Assembly (NCBI GenBank): GCA_023391155.1
Contig: JAEWBM010000033.1
Location: forward strand, 1 to 20,425
DNA: 20,425 nucleotides
Reading direction: 5' to 3'
Origin: Acidobacteriota bacterium
GTDB taxonomy: Bacteria > Acidobacteriota > Blastocatellia > Pyrinomonadales > Pyrinomonadaceae
The notes beneath the pieces were generated by a model. That model worked only from the letters and a program-made list of their open reading frames with translations, was not told the origin of the DNA and made no database searches. Position 1 is the stretch's first letter; the number at the start of each line of letters is the position of its first letter. Below, piece by piece: positions 6,905-14,524 of this stretch. A program made the position numbers and the translations under genes.

Positions 6905-8701
6905 ATGAGTGTTGAAGTCGTAATGCCGCAGATGGGCGAATCCATCACCGAGGGGACCGTGTCGAAATGGCTCAAGGCCGTAGGCGACAAGATCGACAAG
7001 GACGAAGCGATCCTCGAGATCTCGACCGACAAGGTCGATGCCGAGGTTCCGAGCCCCGGTGAGGGTGTTCTGCTGGAAATACGACATCAGGAAGGTGAAA
7101 CGGTCGAGGTCGGAACTGTACTTGCCGTAGTCGGCGCCGAGGGCGAGACGGCCGCCGCGGCGCCGGCCGAGCAAACGGCCGCTTCCGTTCAGGCCGAGCC
7201 GGCACCTGAACCCGAAGCGGCCCCCGAGCCCGAACCGGCTCCTGAACCCGAACCCGAGCCTGTGGCAAAGCCCGCGGCCGCTGCCGCACCTGCCGCATCA
7301 TCTGCCCCGGCAGGCGATGCTGCTGAGATCGTAATGCCCCAGATGGGCGAATCGATCACCGAAGGAACAGTTTCGAAATGGCTGAAGGCAGTCGGCGATA
7401 CGATCGAAAAAGACGAAGCGATCCTCGAGATCTCGACCGACAAGGTTGACGCTGAGGTTCCCTCACCTGCAGCCGGGACGCTGCTGGAAATCAAGGTCCA
7501 AGAAGGCGAGACCGTCGAGGTAGGTGCCGTTCTGGCCATGGTCGGAGCCGAAGGCGCGGCCCCCGCTACATCGGCCCCGGCACCCGCGGCCGAAGCACCG
7601 CCCACGCCGTCAAGAGCGGTCGATGCAACGCAGGCAGCCATCAGCACCGACGTTTCGACTGTGGCCGACGCCAAGGATGAGGTTGCCGCTCGCCGTGCGG
7701 CGGCCGGCAATGGTGCATCCGGTTCGAACGGCAGCCGCGACGTCGACGAGCTTCGCCGGATAAAATCGAGCCCGCTTGTTCGCAATATCGCCAAAGAACA
7801 CGGCGTCGACATTTCGCGCATCCCAGGCAGCGGAATGAGCGGCCGTGTAACGAAAAAAGACATTCTCTCCTTTATTGAGACCGGCGCCGCCCTTCGGCCC
7901 GAAGACCTGTTGAAAAAAGGAGCCGCGGCTCCCGCTCCGTCGGCTCCGGCCGGCGAGGCAGGCGTAAGCTACCAACCGGCCCAGGTTACGACCGGCGTCA
8001 CCGATCGTGTTGAGAAAATGTCCGTGATGCGAAAGAAGATCGCGGACCACATGACCTTCTCGAAACAGACCTCGGCCCACGTGACCAGTGTGTACGAGAT
8101 CGATATGACCGGCGTGCACAAGTTCCGGGAAAAGAACAAGGCTGAGTTCCAGGCTCGTTACGGCACGAAACTGACCTATATGCCGTTCATTTTCCAGGGC
8201 GTGACCAACGCGATCCGCAAGTTCCCGATCGTAAACGCCCAGGTCGACGGCGAAAATATCATTTACAAGGGCGATATCAATCTTGGAATGGCCGTGGCCC
8301 TCGATTGGGGCCTGATCGTTCCGGTTATCAAAAAGGCTGATACGCTTTCGCTCTCGGGCCTTGCCCTTGCCGCGAATGACCTTGCAGATCGTGCCCGCGG
8401 CAAGAAGCTAAACCCGGACGAGGTCACCGGCGGCACATTTACGATCACTAACCCGGGCGTCTTTGGGGGCCTGTATGGCACACCTATAATCAATCAGCCG
8501 CAGGTTGCTATCCTCTGCGTAGGAACCATCGAAAAGCGTCCGCGTGTTTTCACTTCTCCGGAGGGCGATGACTATATAGCGATACGGCACATGGCGTATT
8601 TCGCTCTTACATACGACCACCGGATCGTCGATGGGGCTGATGCCGAAAAATTCCTGGCGTACTTGAAGGAGTATATGGAGACGTCGGACTTTAGCGTTTA
8701 A
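6905..8701 (+). CDS. Dihydrolipoamide acyltransferase (E2) with two lipoyl domains
   Basis: This is the 598-residue core of a 2-oxoacid dehydrogenase complex; it transfers the acyl group from lipoyl-lysine to CoA. Domains in order: lipoyl domain 1 (residues 3-80, lipoyl Lys43 in STDKVDA), Ala/Pro/Glu linker (81-139), lipoyl domain 2 (140-217, Lys180), linker, peripheral subunit-binding domain (286-324, SSPLVRNIAKEHGVDISRIPG), linker, and catalytic domain (about 365-598) ending in TYDHRIVDGADAEKFL with the catalytic H572 and D576. The start has GGGAGA 4 nt upstream. It is separated from E1-beta by two genes and a probable terminator/promoter. No E3 is in the window. The two-chain E1 upstream suggests pyruvate or branched-chain substrates rather than 2-oxoglutarate. 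Confidence 0.95.
   Translation: MSVEVVMPQMGESITEGTVSKWLKAVGDKIDKDEAILEISTDKVDAEVPSPGEGVLLEIRHQEGETVEVGTVLAVVGAEGETAAAAPAEQTAASVQAEPAPEPEAAPEPEPAPEPEPEPVAKPAAAAAPAASSAPAGDAAEIVMPQMGESITEGTVSKWLKAVGDTIEKDEAILEISTDKVDAEVPSPAAGTLLEIKVQEGETVEVGAVLAMVGAEGAAPATSAPAPAAEAPPTPSRAVDATQAAISTDVSTVADAKDEVAARRAAAGNGASGSNGSRDVDELRRIKSSPLVRNIAKEHGVDISRIPGSGMSGRVTKKDILSFIETGAALRPEDLLKKGAAAPAPSAPAGEAGVSYQPAQVTTGVTDRVEKMSVMRKKIADHMTFSKQTSAHVTSVYEIDMTGVHKFREKNKAEFQARYGTKLTYMPFIFQGVTNAIRKFPIVNAQVDGENIIYKGDINLGMAVALDWGLIVPVIKKADTLSLSGLALAANDLADRARGKKLNPDEVTGGTFTITNPGVFGGLYGTPIINQPQVAILCVGTIEKRPRVFTSPEGDDYIAIRHMAYFALTYDHRIVDGADAEKFLAYLKEYMETSDFSV
6911..7144 (+). repeat. Lipoyl-domain coding repeat, copy 1
   Basis: This segment encodes E2 residues 3-80. 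It is the first of two in-frame direct repeats whose products are identical at 67 of 78 positions by my count. A 35-nt stretch (7001-7035) matches copy 2 exactly (7412-7446). Confidence 0.85.
7322..7555 (+). repeat. Lipoyl-domain coding repeat, copy 2
   Basis: This segment encodes E2 residues 140-217, the second lipoyl domain, with the modified lysine at 180. Most differences from copy 1 are at third codon positions, as expected for a duplication under protein-level selection or gene conversion. Confidence 0.85.
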
Positions 8702-8720
8702 GATGCTTCAGCAATAGATA

Positions 8721-8760
8721 GCCGCCGGTGGAAAAAGTTCTTTTCATCGGCGGCATTTTT
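8721..8760 (+). terminator. Rho-independent terminator after E2
   Basis: A 10-bp GC-rich stem pairs GCCGCCGGTG (8721-8730) with CATCGGCGGC (8745-8754), with one G-U pair. An A-rich/T-rich loop lies between and TTTTT follows at 8756-8760. It lies 20 nt after the E2 stop. Confidence 0.85.
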
Positions 8761-8844
8761 GTGTATCCTAGCCCCAGTTTCCGATTCTCACCACGAGTGC
8801 TTCATGTGACCGATTTCGTTACAACTTTCTCCTTCGCAATGTGA

Positions 8845-8861
8845 TTCGTACGCATTACGAA
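8845..8861. repeat. Inverted repeat, 6-5-6
   Basis: TTCGTA (8845-8850) and TACGAA (8856-8861) are exact reverse complements separated by 5 bp. Its centre is 58 bp upstream of the centre of the second inverted repeat. It could be an activator site; function is inferred from position only. Confidence 0.4.
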
Positions 8862-8902
8862 CACCAAAAAAACAACGTTAAATCGCAAAATACTACGTAA
8901 AT

Positions 8903-8919
8903 AGTGCAATAAATGCACT
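8903..8919. repeat. Inverted repeat, 6-5-6
   Basis: AGTGCA (8903-8908) and TGCACT (8914-8919) are exact reverse complements with a 5-bp AT spacer. It lies about 30 bp upstream of the sigma-54-like element and has the same arm and spacer lengths as the repeat at 8845-8861. Confidence 0.4.
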
Positions 8920-8948
8920 TACAACATTTCCGAATACAGCTCGGTTTT

Positions 8949-8964
8949 TGGCACGAAAGTTGTT
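8949..8964 (+). promoter_or_regulatory. Sigma-54-like promoter element
   Basis: TGGCACGAAAGTTGTT matches the -24/-12 consensus TGGCAC-N5-TTGCW with exact spacing and a perfect -24 half. The -12 half is TTGTT rather than TTGCW, and the altered base belongs to the conserved GC, so activity is uncertain. It would direct transcription of the OmpA-like gene. Confidence 0.4.
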
Positions 8965-9123
8965 GGTCAAACTGACGTTTGGTAAGGGCGACGATTACGC
9001 CACTGAACGGTTTTAGTACAATATAGAGGTGCGGCTCACCCCTAAGCCTGCAACCATTCGTACCGTCAGGGCGTCTATTGATCGAACTTGATGAAATAAA
9101 TTATCTCAGGAGTTCAAAATATT

Positions 9124-10092
9124 ATGTTGAAGAAATTTGCAGGCTTGTCTTTGGCTATCATGGTCGGGGTTATTGGTGTTTACGCACAGGATGCGCAGCT
9201 CCGCAATCTCGTTCCGGGACAGAAATATAAGATCGAAGGCGTGATCGTCTCTCAGGATACGGACAGCTCGTTCATCGTTCGTGATTCGGTCGGCGTCGAC
9301 ACCCAGGTCGTTGTGGCTCCGAATGCCAGCATCCGGTCCAACAGTTTCTGGGGAAGCGGCGACCGTTTTCCCGCCGCCTCGCTCGTTCGCGGTTTGGCGC
9401 TGAAGGTTGAAGGCGTCGGCGACACGACGGGCAGCCTTGCGGCCACGAAGGTCCGCTTTGACAAGAGTGACCTCGAAACCGCTCAGATGATCGACACCCG
9501 TGTCACGCCGGCTGAGGAACGCCTCACCGCGGCTGAGCAGAACGCTCAGCGTGTTTCGGGCCAGATCGATGAGCTGATGGCGATCTCGAACGCCGCTCGC
9601 GGCGGAGCCGCTGCTGCACAGGACACGGCCGATGCCGCTGTTGCAGGCGTTAACGCCACCAACCAGCGCATCTCGGCACTGGACGAATATGTCGTTCAGC
9701 AGACCGCGACCGTTAACTTCCGCGTAGGAAGCTCGGTTCTTTCGCCGGAAGCAAAGGCTACTCTTGATGAGGTTGCTGCCACCGCGATGACGATGCGTGG
9801 CTATGTGATCGAGGTGACCGGATTTGCTTCATCCGACGGAAACGCCGCTGCGAACAAACGCCTTAGCGACCGCCGTGCTCAGGCTGTCAAGGATTACTTG
9901 ATCCAGACGCATAACGTTCCGCTTCGCCGTATCGGCAACTCTTATGGATTCGGTGAACTTCAGGCCGTTGCGGACAACACAACTCGTGAAGGCCGTGAAG
10001 CTAACCGCCGTGTTGAGGTCAAACTGCTTGTGAGCCGCGGTTTGAACCAGAACGTCGAGGTTCGTCAGGTCGAGACCGACGGCAACGACTAA
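9124..10092 (+). CDS. OmpA-family outer envelope protein with N-terminal beta domain and coiled coil
   Basis: This is a 322-residue exported protein. A signal peptide (1-21, cleaved near VYA-QDAQ) is followed by a beta-rich module (about 28-112: PGQKYKIEGVIVSQ, SSFIVRDSVGVDTQVVV, LALKVEGVGDTTGSL), perhaps OB- or DUF5666-like. An Ala-rich helical region (about 118-190) probably forms a coiled coil. The OmpA C-terminal peptidoglycan-binding domain (195-305) shows NFRVGSSVLSPEAKATLDE, VTGFASSDGN, NKRLSDRRAQAVKDYL and REANRRVEVKLL. The 8-strand OmpA barrel is absent. It probably anchors envelope layers through diaminopimelate binding. It is flanked by terminators, so it is monocistronic, with a long regulated upstream region. 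Confidence 0.9.
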   Translation: MLKKFAGLSLAIMVGVIGVYAQDAQLRNLVPGQKYKIEGVIVSQDTDSSFIVRDSVGVDTQVVVAPNASIRSNSFWGSGDRFPAASLVRGLALKVEGVGDTTGSLAATKVRFDKSDLETAQMIDTRVTPAEERLTAAEQNAQRVSGQIDELMAISNAARGGAAAAQDTADAAVAGVNATNQRISALDEYVVQQTATVNFRVGSSVLSPEAKATLDEVAATAMTMRGYVIEVTGFASSDGNAAANKRLSDRRAQAVKDYLIQTHNVPLRRIGNSYGFGELQAVADNTTREGREANRRVEVKLLVSRGLNQNVEVRQVETDGND

Positions 10093-10104
10093 TTTAACTC
10101 GAAC

Positions 10105-10141
10105 AGAGGGCGTCACGCTGTATTGCTGGCGTCCTCTTTTT
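10105..10141 (+). terminator. Rho-independent terminator after the OmpA-like gene
   Basis: AGAGGGCG (10105-10112) pairs with CGTCCTCT (10130-10137) with one G-U pair, and the stem can extend one or two pairs inward. A run of five T residues follows the second arm core (10137-10141). Confidence 0.75.
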
Positions 10142-10177
10142 CTGTCTTTTAGCTTTCCCCGCCGTAGTAATACTGAT

Positions 10178-11287
10178 ATGATCCCCGCAAAAATTAGAAA
10201 TTCTTTACTTCCCGCATTCGCCGTAATATGTTTTGCGGTCTCGGCATTTGCTCAGACACCTACACCGCCTCCGAGAATTGAGGAAGATCCGAATGTGATC
10301 AAGGTTGATTCGCGCCTGGTGGTCGTTCCGGTTTCTGTCGTGGATCCCGCGGGTGAGCCGGTCTTGGGACTTGGGCTGGAGGATTTTCGTGTCTCAGAGG
10401 ACGGGCGGCAGCAGATCCTTGAGAGCGTCGGAACGGCCGAACAGGTGCCGCTTGAGATCGCATTACTCTTTGATATTTCAGCCAGCACCGACTCGATGTT
10501 CCGCTTTCAGCAGGAAACCGCGGCTAAGTTTTTGCAGGATGTGCTGCGTCCCGAGGACCGTGCCACGATCTTTACCGTCGGTCAAAAACCCATCGTCGTA
10601 CAGACCAGAGATACCGCGGCTAATTCGATAAACGCAGTTCGCAGCATTGTCCCCACAAAGGAACAGACGGCGTTTTACGATTCTCTACGAGCGGCGGCCG
10701 ATCACTTGCGGACTAACACGCCTGAGGGGCGGCGACGCGTGATCGTCATCATCTCAGACGGCGAGGATACCAACAGCGAGGGCGTCATTCGCGCCATCTG
10801 GAACGCCGAGAGAATGATCACGAGCAATGTGAGCAATTCGGAACTGCGGCAGCTTCGCGTCAAGGCCCGGGACACGGCAAAGGTGCAGGAGCAGGTTCGT
10901 GTATTGAAGTCGCTGCAGGATGCGGATACGGTGCTTTATTCGATAAATCCGGCAGGCAGCTCATATCAGCTTAACTCGATGAGCCAGTTCGGGCAGGAGA
11001 ATTTGCAGAAGTTCGCTGACGAGACCGGCGGTACGGCATTTCTGCCGCGTTTTGGTCCGATCGACACACCCGACAATTACCTGAACGCGAATAATACACG
11101 AAAGAACACCGAGATCCTTGAACAGATCTTTCGTCAGCTCGCCAGCGAGCTGCGTGCACAATATCTATTGCAGTACTACTCTGAAGGCGAATTTCCCGAG
11201 GGCAAATTTGTCCGCCTCAATGTCGGCCTCAACACGCGGCCCGAGCTCAAGGTGCGTGCACGGCAAGGGTATTACGTCAAAAACTGA
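10178..11287 (+). CDS. Secreted VWA-domain protein (VWFA-related, Acidobacteria type)
   Basis: This is a 369-residue exported protein with a signal peptide (about 1-25, SAFA-QTPTPPP). An Ig-like strand region follows (IKVDSRLVVVPVSVVDPAGEPVLGL, then LEDFRVSEDGRQQ). The von Willebrand A domain has an intact metal-ion-dependent adhesion site: FDISAS gives D99, S101 and S103, T164 is in KEQTAFYDSL, and D194 is in ISDGEDTNS. The C-terminal strands (RLNVGLNTRPELKVRARQGYYVK) are the usual ending of this family, which is strongly expanded in Acidobacteriota. The ligand is unknown. The ATG at 10178 has no clear ribosome site. Terminators lie on both sides. Confidence 0.9.
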   Translation: MIPAKIRNSLLPAFAVICFAVSAFAQTPTPPPRIEEDPNVIKVDSRLVVVPVSVVDPAGEPVLGLGLEDFRVSEDGRQQILESVGTAEQVPLEIALLFDISASTDSMFRFQQETAAKFLQDVLRPEDRATIFTVGQKPIVVQTRDTAANSINAVRSIVPTKEQTAFYDSLRAAADHLRTNTPEGRRRVIVIISDGEDTNSEGVIRAIWNAERMITSNVSNSELRQLRVKARDTAKVQEQVRVLKSLQDADTVLYSINPAGSSYQLNSMSQFGQENLQKFADETGGTAFLPRFGPIDTPDNYLNANNTRKNTEILEQIFRQLASELRAQYLLQYYSEGEFPEGKFVRLNVGLNTRPELKVRARQGYYVKN

Positions 11288-11309
11288 CGCTTTTATAATT
11301 TAGATGGAT

Positions 11310-11335
11310 AAGGCCGCCTCGTCAGGCGGCCTTTT
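11310..11335 (+). terminator. Hairpin terminator between convergent genes
   Basis: This is a perfect 10-bp stem (11310-11319 with 11324-11333) closed by a CGTC loop. The stem ends in AA/TT, so TTTT follows on the plus strand and terminates the VWA gene. The stop codon of the convergent minus-strand gene (11322-11324) lies in the loop and 3' arm. Confidence 0.85.
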
Positions 11336-11852
11336 CGTTTGCATGAACGATCGGGCTCAAAGTTACCACCCGCCATTTCTTCGGGGTTGCGGGCTTCGGA
11401 GTGGGCGTTGGGTCGGGTGTCGGTATTGCGATCGCTCCCATCAGCGGCTCGGCGTCGGGGGTCGGTTTGACCATCGGGATTATCCGGCCGACGATCTCTT
11501 TCTTACGGTTCAGTGCTGTTGTCATAAATATTCCTCCGATCGCCGTCAGGATCAGTGTCAGGGCGGCGGCCGCAACTCTTGAAACACGGCGTTTTACGCG
11601 GGCCCATCCCACCGGGCAGTCCTCGGTCAAGATCGTTCCGTCTGCCCGCCGATAATATCGGACGCAGAGCCGTCCCTCCGAACGCATCAGCAGCTCCTCG
11701 GCCTCGGCCACGCTCATTGCAGATAAGTTATAAACATTTAGCTTACAGTCGCCGCAAAAGCGCTTTCTCTCGCTTCCGAACATCGAGTTCCAATCGGCTG
11801 AACAGGGGCTCGCGACCTTCAGGTTGTTGAGTGGTGATGCTTTTCCGTACAT
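11322..11852 (-). CDS. Single-TM protein with N-terminal Cys motif and Pro/Thr-rich tail, function unknown
   Basis: This is a 176-residue protein. The N-terminal cytosolic part has CSADWNSMFGSERKRFCGDC (C17, C33, C36), VYNLSAMSVAEAEELL, CVRYYRRADGTILT (C63) and EDCPVG (C79). I recognise this W/C/VYNLS/YRRxDGT/DCPVG pattern as a recurring uncharacterised N-terminal module in Acidobacteriota and relatives; the cysteines may form a zinc site. One TM helix spans about 92-114. The tail (about 129-158) is Pro/Thr-rich (IPTPDPTPTPKPATP) and would lie outside the membrane. A ribosome site GGAG (minus strand, 11859-11862) precedes the ATG. It is downstream of nadE on the same strand with a 78-bp gap. 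The layout recalls anti-sigma factors, but no such domain is evident. Confidence 0.8.
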   Translation of the reverse strand: MYGKASPLNNLKVASPCSADWNSMFGSERKRFCGDCKLNVYNLSAMSVAEAEELLMRSEGRLCVRYYRRADGTILTEDCPVGWARVKRRVSRVAAAALTLILTAIGGIFMTTALNRKKEIVGRIIPMVKPTPDAEPLMGAIAIPTPDPTPTPKPATPKKWRVVTLSPIVHANEKAA

Positions 11853-11903
11853 AAAATACTCCGCTATCCGAATCGGGCCTGTCGCCCTTGTTTGGATGAA
11901 CGG

Positions 11904-11917
11904 AGTCGTGCACGACT
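11904..11917. repeat. 14-bp perfect palindrome between nadE and the Cys-motif gene
   Basis: AGTCGTGCACGACT is its own reverse complement. It lies in the 78-bp gap between two minus-strand genes and has no loop or T-run, so a protein-binding site is more likely than a terminator. Confidence 0.4.
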
Positions 11918-11930
11918 TCTTGCAGCCCTT

Positions 11931-13589
11931 TTAAGGCGACCTGCGATATTTATGTGTGATGGGGCGGCGGCGGCCGATGCCGATCGCGTTCTTTGAAATG
12001 ATCAAGGCGGGCGGAAGCTGCCTGCGTTTGAATTCGTTCGCCGGGTGCTCGACCTTGTTGAGTATGCCGTAGACCAATTCTGAGTCGTGGCCCGCTTCGA
12101 CGATCTCCGAGGGCGACGCCTTTTGCTCAAAGTACATTTTCAGAACGGGGTCCATCATCTCGTAAGGCGGCAGGCTGTCCTGGTCGAACTGGTTCGGGGC
12201 GAGCTCTGCCGACGGCTTCTTTTCGATTATCGCGTTGGGAATTATCTCCCGTCCGGCCGCCTCGTTTATGTTTCGTGAAACGTCCCAAACCTCCGTCTTC
12301 AAAACATCCCCGAGAACGGCAAGGCCGCCGTTCGTATCGCCGTAAAGCGTGCAATATCCCACGGCAAGCTCCGATTTGTTCCCCGTCGAAAGCAGGAGCC
12401 GCCCCTCCGCATTAGAGATCGCCATCAGGATCACGCCCCTCAGCCGCGACTGCATATTTTCCGCCGCCAGGCTTTCGCCCCCGCGGGTGGGGTTATCAAG
12501 CTTCATCTGCCGACGCAGTACCTCGAAAGTATCCGAGATCGGTTCGATGCGTCCCTCGCAGCCCAGATTTGCGATCAGCTCTTGCGAGTCCGTAATGCTC
12601 CCCTCCGATGAGAAAGGCGACGGCATCATCACGCAAAGCAGGTTCTCGGGCCCGAGGGCCTCCGCCGCAAGCGCCGCGACCAATGCTGAGTCGATCCCGC
12701 CAGAAAGCCCGAGCACCGCCTTTTTGAAACCGTTCTTTCGCGCGTAATCCCTGATGCCCAGCACAAGCGCTCCGCGAATCGATTCGATCTCGTTGCCGGT
12801 TATTCCTCGGGCATCGGGTTTGCGAATGTCGAGCGTCACCGTCTCGGCGAATTCTTCGAACGCAGGCGCCTGCAGAATAATGTCGCCCTCTTCGTCGGCG
12901 ATCAGGCTCGCTCCGTCAAAGATGATCCCGTCATTCCCGCCGACAAGATTGACGAATACGGTCGGCACCTTATTCGCACGTGCCCGATGAGCGACCATGT
13001 CACAGCGCAATTTGATCTTGCCCTTGTTATACGGCGAAGCGTTGACCGAGACGATCAGGTCCGCGCCGTTGGCGATAACTTCATCGGTCGGGTCTGATTC
13101 GTAAAGCCTGTCGCGCCAGAACGTTTTGTCGTTCCAGAAATCCTCACATACGACGACGCCGACCCGGCGGCCGGCGATCTCAAAGATGCTTCCGCCGTCG
13201 CCCGGCTCGAAATATCGAGGGTCGTCAAAGACGTCATATTCCGGCAGCAACGTCTTATCCGCAAATCCGAGCAACCGGCCGTCGCTCATGACCGCGGCTG
13301 AATTGAACAGCCGTTTGCCGTCGCGGTCCTCATTTGGCCTCACCGTCCCGACGATAGCGGCAATTCCGCGCGTTTCGGCAATGATCGGCTCGAGCAACTC
13401 GACAGAATCTCTGATGATGTCAGGGTCCTGAAACCAGTCCTGCGACATATAGCCGTGAATGCACGCCTCGGGAAACACGATAAGCTGTGAACCTTCGCTT
13501 CGTGCCCTCGCGATCGCTTTAATGATCTTATCGGTATTCCCGGCGATATCGCCGTTCGTCGTGTTGATCTGGCCGATGGTGACCTTCAT
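11931..13589 (-). CDS. nadE: Glutamine-dependent NAD+ synthetase
   Basis: This 552-residue cytosolic enzyme makes NAD+ from deamido-NAD+, ATP and ammonia released from glutamine. The N-terminal nitrilase-like glutaminase has the Glu-Lys-Cys triad: E41 in VFPEACIHGY, K112 in ADKTLLPEYDVFDD and C148 in VVVCEDFW. The synthetase domain has the ATP-pyrophosphatase loop LSGGIDSALVAALAAEALG (295-313) and STGNKSELAVGYCTLYGD (401-418), then GDVLKTEVWDVSR. Length fits the two-domain form. It is 41 nt downstream of the receiver/HATPase gene on the same strand and is likely co-transcribed. Confidence 0.96.
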   Translation of the reverse strand: MKVTIGQINTTNGDIAGNTDKIIKAIARARSEGSQLIVFPEACIHGYMSQDWFQDPDIIRDSVELLEPIIAETRGIAAIVGTVRPNEDRDGKRLFNSAAVMSDGRLLGFADKTLLPEYDVFDDPRYFEPGDGGSIFEIAGRRVGVVVCEDFWNDKTFWRDRLYESDPTDEVIANGADLIVSVNASPYNKGKIKLRCDMVAHRARANKVPTVFVNLVGGNDGIIFDGASLIADEEGDIILQAPAFEEFAETVTLDIRKPDARGITGNEIESIRGALVLGIRDYARKNGFKKAVLGLSGGIDSALVAALAAEALGPENLLCVMMPSPFSSEGSITDSQELIANLGCEGRIEPISDTFEVLRRQMKLDNPTRGGESLAAENMQSRLRGVILMAISNAEGRLLLSTGNKSELAVGYCTLYGDTNGGLAVLGDVLKTEVWDVSRNINEAAGREIIPNAIIEKKPSAELAPNQFDQDSLPPYEMMDPVLKMYFEQKASPSEIVEAGHDSELVYGILNKVEHPANEFKRRQLPPALIISKNAIGIGRRRPITHKYRRSP

Positions 13590-13630
13590 TGTTCGGAGTT
13601 CAGTGGCTGCGAGAAGAGAATTAGGAAGTT

Positions 13631-14440
13631 TTAGTTGAGGGCTTCGTTATTGGCATCGGAGCTACGCTTGATCATCGTAAGGCGGTTGCCCCGGTCGTTA
13701 TATTTGACCTCGTCCATTATGTTGTAGATAAACAGGACGCCGCGGCCCGAGGTCTTAAAGAGATTATCGGGATCCAACGGGTCCGGGATGTTGTTGACAT
13801 CAAAACCTTCGCCCTCGTCCTCAATCGTAAATCGAGCTTCTTTCTTTGAGACCTCAGCCGTCACCCGGATAAGCTTTTGAGCGTCAAATTTGTTGCCGTG
13901 CTTTACCGCGTTGACGAAGGCCTCATCCAGGGCGATGAAAAGATTAGATTGCTCGGGGCTGATTACTCCCAGCTTTTCGACCCGCTTCATCAGGTAATCG
14001 AGCACGATGTGCATCAGCGAGAGCGCACTTGGCAGCTCAAATTCGATATATTCCCGCAGGTCTTTTACGAACTCGACCTTGTCGACATAACGGATCTTGA
14101 AATCGAGCACCGTGGCGACGAGTTCCTTTAGCTGGTCCTCATTAAATTCATCGCGGCGAAAATTCGCGGCGCAGATCTTAAAGGCCTTTACATGCTCTGC
14201 TCCTTCTACGCTCGCTACGTTCGGCAGGCAGGAAGCACCGTTCCCGTTCGATGACGCATCGCAGGGACGGTCAACGTCCAGGTCGGTGATGACAAGGTCA
14301 AAGCCCTCTATGTTGTCGATCTTTAACGCCTCGTCGCGGCTTTCGGCGACCTGTACCTGATGGCCCGCGTGATCGAACGCCTCATCTAAAGAGGTCGCGA
14401 GATCGTCATGGTCGTCAATGATCAGGATCTTTCTCTGCAT
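13631..14440 (-). CDS. Receiver-like domain fused to RsbW-type HATPase (anti-sigma/serine kinase-like regulator)
   Basis: This is a 269-residue cytosolic regulator. The N-terminal receiver-like part has the acidic pocket KILIIDDHDD (D9, D10) and a probable phospho-acceptor D53 in LVITD. The following region is short and divergent, with a Ser/Asn/Gly-rich stretch and no clear Lys-Pro switch. The C-terminal GHKL ATPase has an N-box LDEAFVNAVKHGN (171-183), DEGEGFD (208-214) and GRGVLFIYNIMDEV (232-245), as in RsbW/SpoIIAB anti-sigma kinases. It lacks a histidine-kinase dimerisation domain, so partner switching or serine phosphorylation is more likely than histidine phosphotransfer. The ATG at 14440 precedes QRKILIIDD; a TTG 17 codons upstream is less likely. 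It is first in the minus-strand group with nadE. Confidence 0.85.
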   Translation of the reverse strand: MQRKILIIDDHDDLATSLDEAFDHAGHQVQVAESRDEALKIDNIEGFDLVITDLDVDRPCDASSNGNGASCLPNVASVEGAEHVKAFKICAANFRRDEFNEDQLKELVATVLDFKIRYVDKVEFVKDLREYIEFELPSALSLMHIVLDYLMKRVEKLGVISPEQSNLFIALDEAFVNAVKHGNKFDAQKLIRVTAEVSKKEARFTIEDEGEGFDVNNIPDPLDPDNLFKTSGRGVLFIYNIMDEVKYNDRGNRLTMIKRSSDANNEALN

Positions 14441-14524
14441 CAGGGCAAACCGCCAATAAGCTAAACGATGAAATTGAAAACCTTGTTGCAAATAATACCC
14501 TAACTTGTTACTTATTTTCTATCT

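Larger units (their letters stand above)
8761..9123 (+). other. Long non-coding regulatory region upstream of the OmpA-like gene
   Basis: These 363 bases contain no convincing gene on either strand. They are more AT-rich than the surroundings, especially 8868-8935. Contents from left to right: two 6-5-6 inverted repeats (8845-8861, 8903-8919), a sigma-54-like element (8949-8964), a TACAAT -10-like hexamer (9017-9022) without a clear -35, and a ribosome site AGGAG (9108-9112) 11 nt before the ATG. If transcription starts near 8975, the 5' leader would be about 150 nt. Confidence 0.6.

Noticed and set aside
7195..7275. Short GAGCCC/GAACCC-like repeats as a possible DNA repeat array
   Set aside because: They encode the Pro-Glu linker between lipoyl domains and are explained by protein composition.
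7189..7863. 224-codon open frame antisense to E2
   Set aside because: It is low-complexity Ala/Ser/Gly sequence mirroring the Ala/Pro/Glu linkers and lipoyl domains of E2.
14441..14491. TTG start adding 17 residues to the receiver/HATPase protein
   Set aside because: Receiver domains start right before KILIIDD; the extra residues look like translated leader.
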